Below, one piece after another: positions 21,551 through 29,036 of a stretch of 64,000 bases of DNA. Below the pieces are notes generated by a model that was not told the origin of the DNA, made no database searches, and saw only the letters and a list, made by a program, of their open reading frames with translations. Each line of letters opens with the position of its first letter. Positions within the stretch are counted from its first letter, which is position 1. The DNA is from Mycobacterium sp. ACS4054. Lineage in GTDB: Bacteria > Actinomycetota > Actinomycetes > Mycobacteriales > Mycobacteriaceae. The translations under genes and the position numbers were made by a program. Location: contig NZ_LZHV01000044.1 in NCBI RefSeq assembly GCF_001667275.1, positions 34,013-98,012 of the forward strand, read 5' to 3'.

Positions 21551-22507
21551 TCACGGCGTCGCGGCCGGTTTGGCCGCGCACACACCGCCCCGGGCCGGTG
21601 CGTCCAACATCAGGCACAGGGGATTCGCGTCACGAGCGGGCCTCTTGGCCGCCCAACCGGGCCACACGGGTTTCCCGTTCCAACTGACCAGCCTCCAGCC
21701 GTCGTGCGGATTGCCCTGGATCTCGACGATGCCGGTGTTCGGCAGCGGATCGAAGAGCAAGAGCAGCGGATCGGGATTCTTGACGGTCATCATCGTCCCG
21801 ACGCCGATGGTGAACTCACTGGAGAACGCCACCTCGGTGATCTTGCCGCCCGTGGACCGAACCGGGTTGGCCATGGCATTGGCGTACATCGTCTGCAGAG
21901 TGTCGGTGAAGCCGCCCGCGTTGCCGTACATCGTTTGCAGCGCGCCGTTGAAGCGGTTGGCGAATTCGAACCCGTTGGCGTCGGTGGAGCCCGGGGCCAG
22001 CATCGGCACGATGCGCAGCCCCAGCAGCCACGCGACGGGGCCCAGCAGGTACACCAACCCGGCGAGGCTGAACTGGGGTTGGCCGTTGAAAGCGCCGGCG
22101 TCGATCTCGTTGAGCCCGGGCAATGCCTGCACGTTCATGCCCAGCATGGCGGCCAGTGGCGCCGCGGTCTGCTGCGTCCTGATCAACTGTGACGCGAAGA
22201 TCCCGGCCACCGGGCCCTGCGCGGCGATCACGGTGGCGATGTCCCTCGCCTGTTGCTGGCCGAGCGCGGTGAGCGCCGTTCCGGGCACCGCCGTGTCGAT
22301 CACGCGGGCCGCGTTGGACTCCGACTGGCCGTGCCGCACCAAGTCGATCACGATCGATTCGTCGGCCCAGGCGGTCGCCGGCCCGACGCACAGCAGCACA
22401 GCCGAAAGCGCAACGGCGCCAAGGGCGAGTCGGCGAATGGCAGTTCTCCGTTCTCTTGGCCACCCATTCGTTGACCCCGTGGCAGGAGTAAAGTATCCGG
22501 TTGACAT
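21551..22507 (-). CDS. Secreted histidine-phosphatase-family protein, probably degenerate
   Basis: The 318-residue product has a long basic N-region, then a signal peptide core (about 27-45) with a likely cleavage AWA-DE after residue 48. The histidine phosphatase superfamily RHG motif is R58-H59-G60, followed by a QSESNAARV segment. The second catalytic histidine normally seen late in the fold is not evident: the matching region reads FSSEFTIGVG. A long insertion follows the first half. The ATG at 22507 is the only near start giving a signal peptide, though no good ribosome site precedes it. It may be an inactive or atypical secreted phosphatase. Confidence 0.75.
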   Translation of the reverse strand: MSTGYFTPATGSTNGWPRERRTAIRRLALGAVALSAVLLCVGPATAWADESIVIDLVRHGQSESNAARVIDTAVPGTALTALGQQQARDIATVIAAQGPVAGIFASQLIRTQQTAAPLAAMLGMNVQALPGLNEIDAGAFNGQPQFSLAGLVYLLGPVAWLLGLRIVPMLAPGSTDANGFEFANRFNGALQTMYGNAGGFTDTLQTMYANAMANPVRSTGGKITEVAFSSEFTIGVGTMMTVKNPDPLLLLFDPLPNTGIVEIQGNPHDGWRLVSWNGKPVWPGWAAKRPARDANPLCLMLDAPARGGVCAAKPAATP

Positions 22508-22602
22508 CAGGCGATGACGCAACAACTTTCGCAGTCCGGAATCATGTTGTGACTGTGTCGTGATGACGAGATCGTCCGCCGCTCAGCCGGTCTGGCCGTC
22601 CT

Positions 22603-23262
22603 GTGGTCGAGAGGCATTGGAAGACAAAGGCATTGGTGAGGCAAGAGGATCGCGCCGTCGCGGTGTTGTTGTTCGGTGATCGGCGGGTGCCGGGGCCGCT
22701 GACCGGCCTGCCGATACACACGGCCGATCTCGACGCCGCGATCGGCGCCTATCGGCGGCTGGTGGTGCTCGGCGCCGACGCCGACCTGGCCGCGGTGCTG
22801 ACCCGGCTGCTGCGCGCCGGCCGGCTCGACATCGAGGTGGCCTACGCGCCGCGCCGGCGCACCCGCGCGACGCGGATCTACCGCCTGCCCGCCGGACGGC
22901 GGGCGGCGCGGCGTGCGCTGCGGGGCTCGGCGCGGCGGGTGCCGCTGGTGCGCGACGAGACCGGGTCGGCGATCGTCGGGCGGGCGTCCTGGCTGCCCGC
23001 GGAGGGGCGGCTGCTCCGCGGCGAGGCCGTCGTCGACGACGCGGTGCTGTTCGACGGCGACGCGGCCGCCGTCGACATCGAGCCGACGGTTGCCGTGCCG
23101 GGCCTGCGGGCGCGCGTCGGTCGGCGCCGCTGGGTAGCCGGCCGCGCGGTCCAGCTGGGCAGCACCGGCGTCACCGTGGTGCGCGACGGCGTGTCCGCGG
23201 CGCGACCCGCGCGCCGCTCGACCTTCTACCGCAACGTCGAGGGCTGGCTGGCGGTCCGGTAG
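22603..23262 (+). CDS. Conserved hypothetical protein (Rv0358-like position)
   Basis: A 219-residue basic, arginine-rich protein (many RR/RRR clusters such as APRRRTRATRIYRL). I recognise no domain. It sits where Rv0358 lies in M. tuberculosis, upstream of the M50 protease gene. The frame opens with GTG at 22603; a GTG at 22636 preceded by AAAGG is an equally good start and would remove 11 residues. The C-terminal segment resembles a beta-rich diacidic region (VAVPGLRARVGRRRW) of unknown role. Confidence 0.65.
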   Translation: MVERHWKTKALVRQEDRAVAVLLFGDRRVPGPLTGLPIHTADLDAAIGAYRRLVVLGADADLAAVLTRLLRAGRLDIEVAYAPRRRTRATRIYRLPAGRRAARRALRGSARRVPLVRDETGSAIVGRASWLPAEGRLLRGEAVVDDAVLFDGDAAAVDIEPTVAVPGLRARVGRRRWVAGRAVQLGSTGVTVVRDGVSAARPARRSTFYRNVEGWLAVR

Positions 23263-23271
23263 GTCGCCGGG

Positions 23272-23517
23272 CTAGGCGCCGCCGCCCTGCTGCTTGGACG
23301 CCAGGTGCTTGACCATCTGGCACAGGTTGACGACGGCGGCGCTCAGCTTGTGGATGGTGGCGTCCCGGTCCGCCACGCACGTCTGCCAGTCGCCGAACTC
23401 GTCGGGGGCTCTCTGGTTGTCCGCGTTGAGGTGGATTTTCTGCTCGATTTGGTCGCACAGGTCCGCCAGGGTCAGTTGCCCTGGCGCATCGACGTCGGAG
23501 AACCATTTTTCACTCAT
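23272..23517 (-). CDS. Small hypothetical protein
   Basis: An 81-residue acidic-to-neutral protein starting MSEKWFSDVD, with three cysteines (LCDQIE, TCVADRD, LCQMVK) and predicted mostly helical. I recognise no family. Its codon use is GC-rich like its neighbours and it fills the gap between two plus-strand genes with its tail 9 bp from the preceding stop, so it is probably real. Partner and function are unknown. Confidence 0.55.
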   Translation of the reverse strand: MSEKWFSDVDAPGQLTLADLCDQIEQKIHLNADNQRAPDEFGDWQTCVADRDATIHKLSAAVVNLCQMVKHLASKQQGGGA

Positions 23518-23612
23518 GCCTAATCGGTACCCTGCCGCGCCCGGAATTCACAGGGGGCCGGGTCGTCACATTTCGCGGCCGCGAAGCGTCGATATTCTCG
23601 AGAACTCCACGC

Positions 23613-24119
23613 ATGAAGGGGACGCCATTGGCAGCGAACGGGCTCGGGGGCCGGTCGAACGTCGTCATCCGGCTGCTGGATCTGGCCCAGCTGGGGCAAG
23701 CGCAGTGGTTGTTCGGCAACATCTACGAAGCGGTCGTCAAGATCCCGGAGCGGCTGGCCGCCGAGGCGAGGCCGCCATCGGTGTTGGCGCCGGGCAGCCC
23801 GGTGCGCTATTACGCTGCCGCCGCGCCGATCACCGTGGCGGCCACGGCCGCGGCCGTGCGCCAGGGCTGGGAAATCGACGAGGCCAGGCGCTGGTTGGCG
23901 GCGACGGCGGGGTGCTCGCTCACCGGATTGGCAGTCACCGGTTACCTGATCCGGACGGTGAACCTCAAGGTGATGTTCGCGCCCGCACCACCGGACCAAC
24001 GGGACGCCCTCATCCGGACGTGGCACCGGCTCAACCTGGCGCGGATCGGCGTGGCGGGTGGTGCACTGTTCGCGGCGAATCGCGCGAGTCGGGTGATCGC
24101 GCGGCGAGGAGCGAGTTAG
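23613..24119 (+). CDS. Hypothetical membrane protein, DUF1772-like
   Basis: The 168-residue product has hydrophobic segments around YYAAAAPITVAATAAAV, LAATAGCSLTGLAVTGYLI and a weaker C-terminal one, with WHRLNLARIGVAGGALFAA near the end. The pattern (polar loop with NXK, then RTWHRLN) resembles DUF1772/anthrone-oxygenase-like membrane proteins, but I am not certain. Start is the ATG at 23613. The next gene begins 53 bp downstream. Confidence 0.6.
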   Translation: MKGTPLAANGLGGRSNVVIRLLDLAQLGQAQWLFGNIYEAVVKIPERLAAEARPPSVLAPGSPVRYYAAAAPITVAATAAAVRQGWEIDEARRWLAATAGCSLTGLAVTGYLIRTVNLKVMFAPAPPDQRDALIRTWHRLNLARIGVAGGALFAANRASRVIARRGAS

Positions 24120-24172
24120 CCCGCCCGACCGCGAATTTCGGACTCCGGCCGGCGGTCCGATAGTTTCGACCG

Positions 24173-24946
24173 GTGATCCCGCCCGCCCGGCATGAATCGG
24201 TGCGACCCAGCCCCATCTTCCTGGCCCTGGTGGCCGTGACGGCGATCGGCGGCGTGCTCGCCTGGCTGGCCGGTTCCACCGTGCGGCCGCTGGCGTATGC
24301 CGGGGTGTTCACCTTCGTGATCGCGGGCTGGCTGGTGTCGCTGTGCCTGCACGAATTCGGTCACGCGGTGACCGCCTGGCGGTTCGGCGACCACGACGCC
24401 GCGGTGCGCGGGTACCTGACGCTGGATCCGCGGCGGTACAGCCATCCGGCGCTTTCGCTGCTGCTGCCGATGGTGATCATCGTGCTGGGCGGGATCGGCC
24501 TGCCGGGCGCCGCGGTGTACGTGCGGACCTGGTTCATGACGCCGAAGCGTCGCACGCTGGTCAGCCTCGCGGGCCCGACGGCGAACCTGGTGTTGGCGGT
24601 GCTGCTGCTGGCGCTGACGCGGCTGTTCTACGAGCCCGACCACGCGGTGCTGTGGGCGGGCGCGGCGTTCCTGGGATTTCTGCAGCTGACGGCGGTGGTG
24701 CTGAACCTGCTGCCGATTCCGGGCCTGGACGGCTACGACGCGCTGGAACCGCACCTGAGTCCCGAGACGCAGCGGGCCGTGGCCCCCGCCAAGCAGTGGG
24801 GCTTCTTCATCCTGCTGCTGTTGCTGTGGCCGGCCAGCGCCTGGTTTTTCGGGGTGGTGCTGTGGCTGTTCGATTTCTCCGGGGTGCCCGGCTGGCTGGT
24901 GTCCGCGGGCAACGTGCTGACCCGATTCTGGAGCCGCTGGCTCTGA
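24173..24946 (+). CDS. M50-family intramembrane/site-2-type metalloprotease homolog
   Basis: A 257-residue polytopic protein. The zinc motif HEFGH is at 60-64 in the second hydrophobic segment and the third ligand region is LLPIPGLDGYDAL near residue 185, both in membrane-embedded context. It matches the Rv0359 position. Substrate unknown; members of this compact branch lack a PDZ domain, as here. The start is GTG at 24173. Confidence 0.85.
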   Translation: MIPPARHESVRPSPIFLALVAVTAIGGVLAWLAGSTVRPLAYAGVFTFVIAGWLVSLCLHEFGHAVTAWRFGDHDAAVRGYLTLDPRRYSHPALSLLLPMVIIVLGGIGLPGAAVYVRTWFMTPKRRTLVSLAGPTANLVLAVLLLALTRLFYEPDHAVLWAGAAFLGFLQLTAVVLNLLPIPGLDGYDALEPHLSPETQRAVAPAKQWGFFILLLLLWPASAWFFGVVLWLFDFSGVPGWLVSAGNVLTRFWSRWL

Positions 24947-24954
24947 CCCTTGCC

Positions 24955-24978
24955 ATATATGCGTAGATCCGCATATAT
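24955..24978. promoter_or_regulatory. Palindromic operator overlapping a -10 box
   Basis: A perfect 9-bp inverted repeat ATATATGCG-TAGATC-CGCATATAT lies in the 40-bp gap before the CDF exporter. The right arm contains TATATT (24974-24979), a good -10 hexamer whose transcript would begin at about 24986-24987, the A of the ATG. This suggests a leaderless mRNA controlled by a repressor bound over the -10, as expected of an ArsR/SmtB-type metal sensor. No regulator gene is next to it. Confidence 0.7.
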
Positions 24979-24986
24979 TGCTGGCC

Positions 24987-25883
24987 ATGGGCGCCGGCCA
25001 CAACCACACCCCCGCCGAGACCGACGCGTCTCGGCTGATTCCCCGCATGATCATCGCCGCCTCGATCCTGGCGGCGTTCTTCGTCGTGGAGTTGACCACC
25101 TCGCTGCTGATCAACTCCATCGCGCTGCTGGCCGACGCGGGCCACATGCTGACCGACGTGGTCGCCGTCTTCATGGGGCTGGCCGCGGTGACGCTGGCCC
25201 GCCGGGGCAGCGCGTCACCGTCGCGCACGTACGGGTGGCACCGGGCCGAGGTTTTCACCGCGGTGGCCAACGCCGGGCTGCTGCTCGGGGTGTCCCTGTT
25301 CATCCTGTGGGAGGCGATCCAGCGGCTGCGGGAAACCCCGACGATCCCGGGCGTGCCGATGATCGTGGTCGCGCTGGCCGGGCTGCTCGCCAACCTGGTG
25401 GTCGCGCTGCTGCTGCGGTCCCACTCGGCGCAGAGCCTGGCCGTCAAGGGCGCCTACATGGAGGTGGTCGCCGACAGTGTCGGCAGCCTGGGCGTGCTGA
25501 TCGCCGGGGTCGTCACCGTGACCACGCGCTGGCCGTACGCCGACGTGGTGGTCGCGGTGCTGGTCGCGCTCTGGGTGCTGCCGCGGGCGATCTCGCTGGC
25601 CCGCGACGCGTTGCGGATCCTGTCCGAGGCGTCACCGACCCACATCGACGTGGAGGAGCTGCGCTCGGCGCTGGGCGCCGTCGACGGCGTGACCGAGGTG
25701 CACGACCTGCACGTCTGGACGCTCTCGCCGGGCAAGGACATGTGCACCGCGCACCTGCGCAGCTCCGGCGACTCCGCCCGGGTGCTGCAGGAGGCCCGCT
25801 CCGTGCTGTCGGCCCGCGGGCTGGAGCACGCCACCGTCCAGATCGAATCGCCGGGCGACGCGGGGTGCTCGGAAAGCTTCTAG
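24987..25883 (+). CDS. Cation diffusion facilitator (CzcD-type metal exporter)
   Basis: A 298-residue six-helix metal/proton antiporter. The N terminus has GHNH, then six TM segments and a cytoplasmic C-terminal domain (LHVWTLSPGKD). The first metal site in TM2 is D50-A-G-H53-M-L-T-D57. The partner site in TM5 reads EVVADSVGSLGV, with Glu where CzcD proteins have His, so the metal preference may differ from zinc. A palindrome ends 8 bp before the ATG at 24987, implying metal-responsive control. Its stop shares CTAG with the opposing gene. Confidence 0.88.
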   Translation: MGAGHNHTPAETDASRLIPRMIIAASILAAFFVVELTTSLLINSIALLADAGHMLTDVVAVFMGLAAVTLARRGSASPSRTYGWHRAEVFTAVANAGLLLGVSLFILWEAIQRLRETPTIPGVPMIVVALAGLLANLVVALLLRSHSAQSLAVKGAYMEVVADSVGSLGVLIAGVVTVTTRWPYADVVVAVLVALWVLPRAISLARDALRILSEASPTHIDVEELRSALGAVDGVTEVHDLHVWTLSPGKDMCTAHLRSSGDSARVLQEARSVLSARGLEHATVQIESPGDAGCSESF

Positions 25884-26287
25884 AGCCCCAGCGCCGGCCG
25901 CGCGGCCGGGTCGCAATCGTCGAGCAGATCCAGGCAGCGCAGGAACTCGTCGGTTTCGCCGATCGTGTCGGCGGCGCGCGCCAGGGCCGCCACACACCGC
26001 AGGAACCCGCGGTTGGCCTCGTGCGAATAAGGCACCGGCCCGAAACCCTTCCAGCCGTTTCGCCGGAGCTGGTCCAGGCCGCGGTGGTAGCCGGTGCGGG
26101 CGTACGCGTAGGCCGTGATGGCCTGGTCGTCGGCCAGCGCCTGCTCGGCCAGCGCGGCCCACGCCACCGACGCCGAGGGGTGCGCCGCGGCGACGATCCC
26201 GGGCTTCTCGCCGGCGAGCAGCTCGGCCTCGGCGTCGGGATCGCCCGGCAGCAGGGTCGGGTCGGGTCCGAGAAGGTCTCGCGTCAT
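25880..26287 (-). CDS. DUF3151 family protein
   Basis: A 135-residue protein matching the Rv0360c position and type. Conserved blocks are PSASVAWAALAEQAL, AYAYARTGYHRGLDQLRRNGW and the P-Y-S-HEANRGFLR region, predicted helical and TPR-like. The function is unknown. Between ATGs at 26296 and 26287 I choose the latter, which has GGGAG a few bases upstream. It overlaps the CDF stop by CTAG. Confidence 0.8.
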   Translation of the reverse strand: MTRDLLGPDPTLLPGDPDAEAELLAGEKPGIVAAAHPSASVAWAALAEQALADDQAITAYAYARTGYHRGLDQLRRNGWKGFGPVPYSHEANRGFLRCVAALARAADTIGETDEFLRCLDLLDDCDPAARPALGL

Positions 26288-26411
26288 GGCTCCCATTCTC
26301 CCAGCCGCGCCGTTTTGCCGGGACGCCGGACCTCAACCATCGCCCCATCGAGGGGGGCGGGTCGCTAAGCTCTCCAACTACCCCACCCGATAGCGGAGGA
26401 CAGCAGCACTC

Positions 26412-27233
26412 ATGCCCCATCCACCCGAGCCCGATCGCGGCGGCACGCCGAACCCGTCCGGGCGCGAATGGGCCGCAAGCGAAGACGCCACCGAGGGCGT
26501 CCCGCTGGTGCCGAGCGACGCCGAGACCGAGACCGTGGTGATCAAGCCCGAGCCCGGCGGTGCCCCGGCGGACGCCGGCGAGGACTCGGACGCCCAGCGT
26601 GAACGCCGCTTCACCGCGCCCGGTTTCGACGCGAAAGAGACCGCGGTTATCGCCACCACCCCGGAGCCCGCCACCGAGGTCTTCGCCTCACCGCCGGAGG
26701 GCATCCCCGCCCAGCCCGAAGCGACCTCGAAAGCCGCTGTGCCGCAATCGATTCCGCCCCGGCTCGGGGGAAAGCTGCGGACCTCCCGGCAGGTCAACTG
26801 GGGCTGGGTGCTGGCGCTGGTGGTGATCGTGCTGGCGCTGGCCGCGATCGCGATCCTGGGCACGGTGCTGCTCACCCGCGGCAAGCACACCAAGGTGTCG
26901 CAGGAAGACCAGGTGCGCACCACCATCCAAAGCTTCGACACCGCGATCCAAAAGGGCGACCTGACGACGCTGCGCACCATCACCTGCGGCACCACCCGCG
27001 ACGGGTACGCGGACTACGACGAACGCTCGTGGGACGAGACCTACCGGCGGGTGTCGGCGGCCAGGCAGTATCCGGTGATCGCCAGCATCGACCAGGTGGT
27101 GGTCAACGGCCAGCACGCCGAGGCCAACGTCACCACGTTCATGGCCTACGACCCGCAGGTGCGTTCCACCCGCAGCCTGGACCTGCAGTACCGCGACGAC
27201 CAGTGGAAGATCTGCCAGTCCCCCAGCGGCTAG
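26412..27233 (+). CDS. Single-pass membrane protein with NTF2-like exterior domain (Rv0361-like)
   Basis: A 273-residue protein: an acidic, proline-rich cytoplasmic half (1-127), a TM helix at about 131-155 (VLALVVIVLALAAIAILG), and an outside domain with two cysteines resembling DUF4878/NTF2-like folds (VRTTIQSFDTAIQKGDL... TFMAYD). In mycobacteria this gene precedes fba. Function unknown. It meets fba tail to tail with a shared CTAG. Confidence 0.78.
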   Translation: MPHPPEPDRGGTPNPSGREWAASEDATEGVPLVPSDAETETVVIKPEPGGAPADAGEDSDAQRERRFTAPGFDAKETAVIATTPEPATEVFASPPEGIPAQPEATSKAAVPQSIPPRLGGKLRTSRQVNWGWVLALVVIVLALAAIAILGTVLLTRGKHTKVSQEDQVRTTIQSFDTAIQKGDLTTLRTITCGTTRDGYADYDERSWDETYRRVSAARQYPVIASIDQVVVNGQHAEANVTTFMAYDPQVRSTRSLDLQYRDDQWKICQSPSG

Positions 27234-28264
27234 GCGCCTAGCGACTTGCCGGCGCAGTGCAGGTCCTCGCAGGCCTCAACCACGCGCTCGCTCATCGACG
27301 CCTCGCCCTTCTTCAGGTAGCTGCGCGGGTCGTAGACCTTCTTGGCGCCCACCTCGCCGTCCACCTTCAGCACGCCGTCGTAGTTGGCGAACATGTGGCC
27401 GGCGATCGGGCGGGTGAACGCGTACTGGGTGTCGGTGTCGACGTTCATCTTCACCACGCCATAGCGCAGCGATTCCTCGATCTCGGACTTCAGCGAACCC
27501 GACCCGCCGTGGAAGACGAAGTCGAACGGCTTCGCGTCGTCGGGCAGCCCCAGCTTGGCCGCGGCCACCCGCTGGCCCTGAGCCAGGATGTCGGGGCGCA
27601 GCTTGACGTTGCCCGGCTTGTAGACGCCGTGCACGTTGCCGAACGTCGCGGCCAGCAGGTACTTGCCGTGCTCGCCGTGGCCCAGCGCGTCGATGGTCTT
27701 CTCGAAGTCCTCCGGCGTCGTATACAGCTTGTCGTTGATCTCGTGGGCGACGCCGTCCTCTTCCCCGCCCACGACACCGATCTCGATCTCCAGGACGATC
27801 TTGGCGGCCGCGGCCGCCTTGAGCAGTTCCTGCGCGATCACCAAGTTTTCGGCGATCGGCACGGCGGAGCCGTCCCACATGTGGGACTGGAACAGGGGAT
27901 CGCCGCCGGCGCTCACCCGCTCCGCGGAGATCGCTAGCAGCGGTCGGACGTAGCTGTCCAGCTTGTCCTTGGGGCAGTGGTCGGTGTGCAGCGCGACGTT
28001 GACCGGGTACCGGTCGGCGATCACCCGGGTGAACTCGGCGAGCGCGACCGCGCCGGTCACCATGTCCTTGACCCCCAGGCCCGACGCGAACTCCGCGCCG
28101 CCGGTGGAGAACTGGATGATGCCGTCGCTGCCGGCGTCGGCGAAACCCTTGATGGCGGCGTTGACCGTCTCCGAGGAGGTGCAGTTGATGGCGGGGAAGG
28201 CGTACGCGTTCTGTTTGGCGCGGCCCAGCATCTCGGCGTACACCTCGGGCGTGGCGATGGGCAT
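27230..28264 (-). CDS. fba: Class II fructose-bisphosphate aldolase
   Basis: Zinc-dependent aldolase of glycolysis and gluconeogenesis, 344 residues, the same as M. tuberculosis. Zinc and substrate motifs include HTDHCPKD, EIEIGVVGGEED and VFHGGSGS. The ATG at 28264 is preceded by AGGAGG, and the frame 5' of it is not part of the enzyme. Divergent to the DedA gene with a 58-bp gap. Confidence 0.97.
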   Translation of the reverse strand: MPIATPEVYAEMLGRAKQNAYAFPAINCTSSETVNAAIKGFADAGSDGIIQFSTGGAEFASGLGVKDMVTGAVALAEFTRVIADRYPVNVALHTDHCPKDKLDSYVRPLLAISAERVSAGGDPLFQSHMWDGSAVPIAENLVIAQELLKAAAAAKIVLEIEIGVVGGEEDGVAHEINDKLYTTPEDFEKTIDALGHGEHGKYLLAATFGNVHGVYKPGNVKLRPDILAQGQRVAAAKLGLPDDAKPFDFVFHGGSGSLKSEIEESLRYGVVKMNVDTDTQYAFTRPIAGHMFANYDGVLKVDGEVGAKKVYDPRSYLKKGEASMSERVVEACEDLHCAGKSLGA

Positions 28265-28322
28265 GGACTCCTCCTGGCGGCTGGGCCCATCCAGTATCGC
28301 AACAACGGTATGTTGAAGCATC

Positions 28323-29036
28323 GTGAGCACCACCGTGACGGCCCTGCCCCACATCTTCGACCCGATGTACTGGTTGGGCGCCGACGGCGTTTTCGGCTCC
28401 GCGGTGCTGCCCGGCATCCTGATCATCGTCTTCATCGAGACCGGCCTGCTGTTTCCGCTGCTGCCCGGCGAATCGCTGTTGTTCACCGGCGGGCTGCTGG
28501 CCGCAGGTGCGAACCCACCGGCCAGCATCTGGGTGCTGGCCCCGGCCGTCGCCCTGGTGGCGATCCTGGGCGATCAGACCGGGTACTTCATCGGCCGGCG
28601 GATCGGCCCCGCGCTGTTCAAGAAGGAAGACTCCCGCTTCTTCAAGAAGCACTACGTGACCGAGTCGCACGCGTTCTTCGAGAAATACGGGCCGTGGGCG
28701 ATCATCCTGGCCCGGTTCGCGCCGTTCGTGCGGACGTTCGTGCCGCCGGTGGCCGGGGTGTCATACATGCGCTACCCGGTGTTCCTGGGCTTCGACATCG
28801 TCGGCGGCATCCTGTGGGGCGGCGGCGTCACGCTGGCCGGCTACTTCTTGGGCAACGTGCCGTTCGTGCACCACAACCTGCAGAAGATCCTGCTGGTGAT
28901 CCTGGTGGTCTCCCTGACGCCGGCGTGCATCGCGGCCTGGCGCAGCTACCGGGGCCGCCGGCGCGCGGCGGCCGAGCCTGGCGACGGGCCGGACTCAGGA
29001 CACCCGACTTCTGCGGTACGCAACGAAAGCGTCTAG
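28323..29036 (+). CDS. DedA/SNARE-associated family membrane protein
   Basis: A 237-residue polytopic protein with the DedA signatures FPLLPGESLLFTGGLLA, GDQTGYFIGRRIG and RFAPFVRTFVPPVAGVSYM, plus a C-terminal charged tail. DedA proteins act as lipid scramblases or flippases and affect membrane homeostasis; the mycobacterial role is not defined. Equivalent to Rv0364. Start GTG 28323. The tail overlaps the opposing gene by 42 bp. Confidence 0.87.
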   Translation: MSTTVTALPHIFDPMYWLGADGVFGSAVLPGILIIVFIETGLLFPLLPGESLLFTGGLLAAGANPPASIWVLAPAVALVAILGDQTGYFIGRRIGPALFKKEDSRFFKKHYVTESHAFFEKYGPWAIILARFAPFVRTFVPPVAGVSYMRYPVFLGFDIVGGILWGGGVTLAGYFLGNVPFVHHNLQKILLVILVVSLTPACIAAWRSYRGRRRAAAEPGDGPDSGHPTSAVRNESV

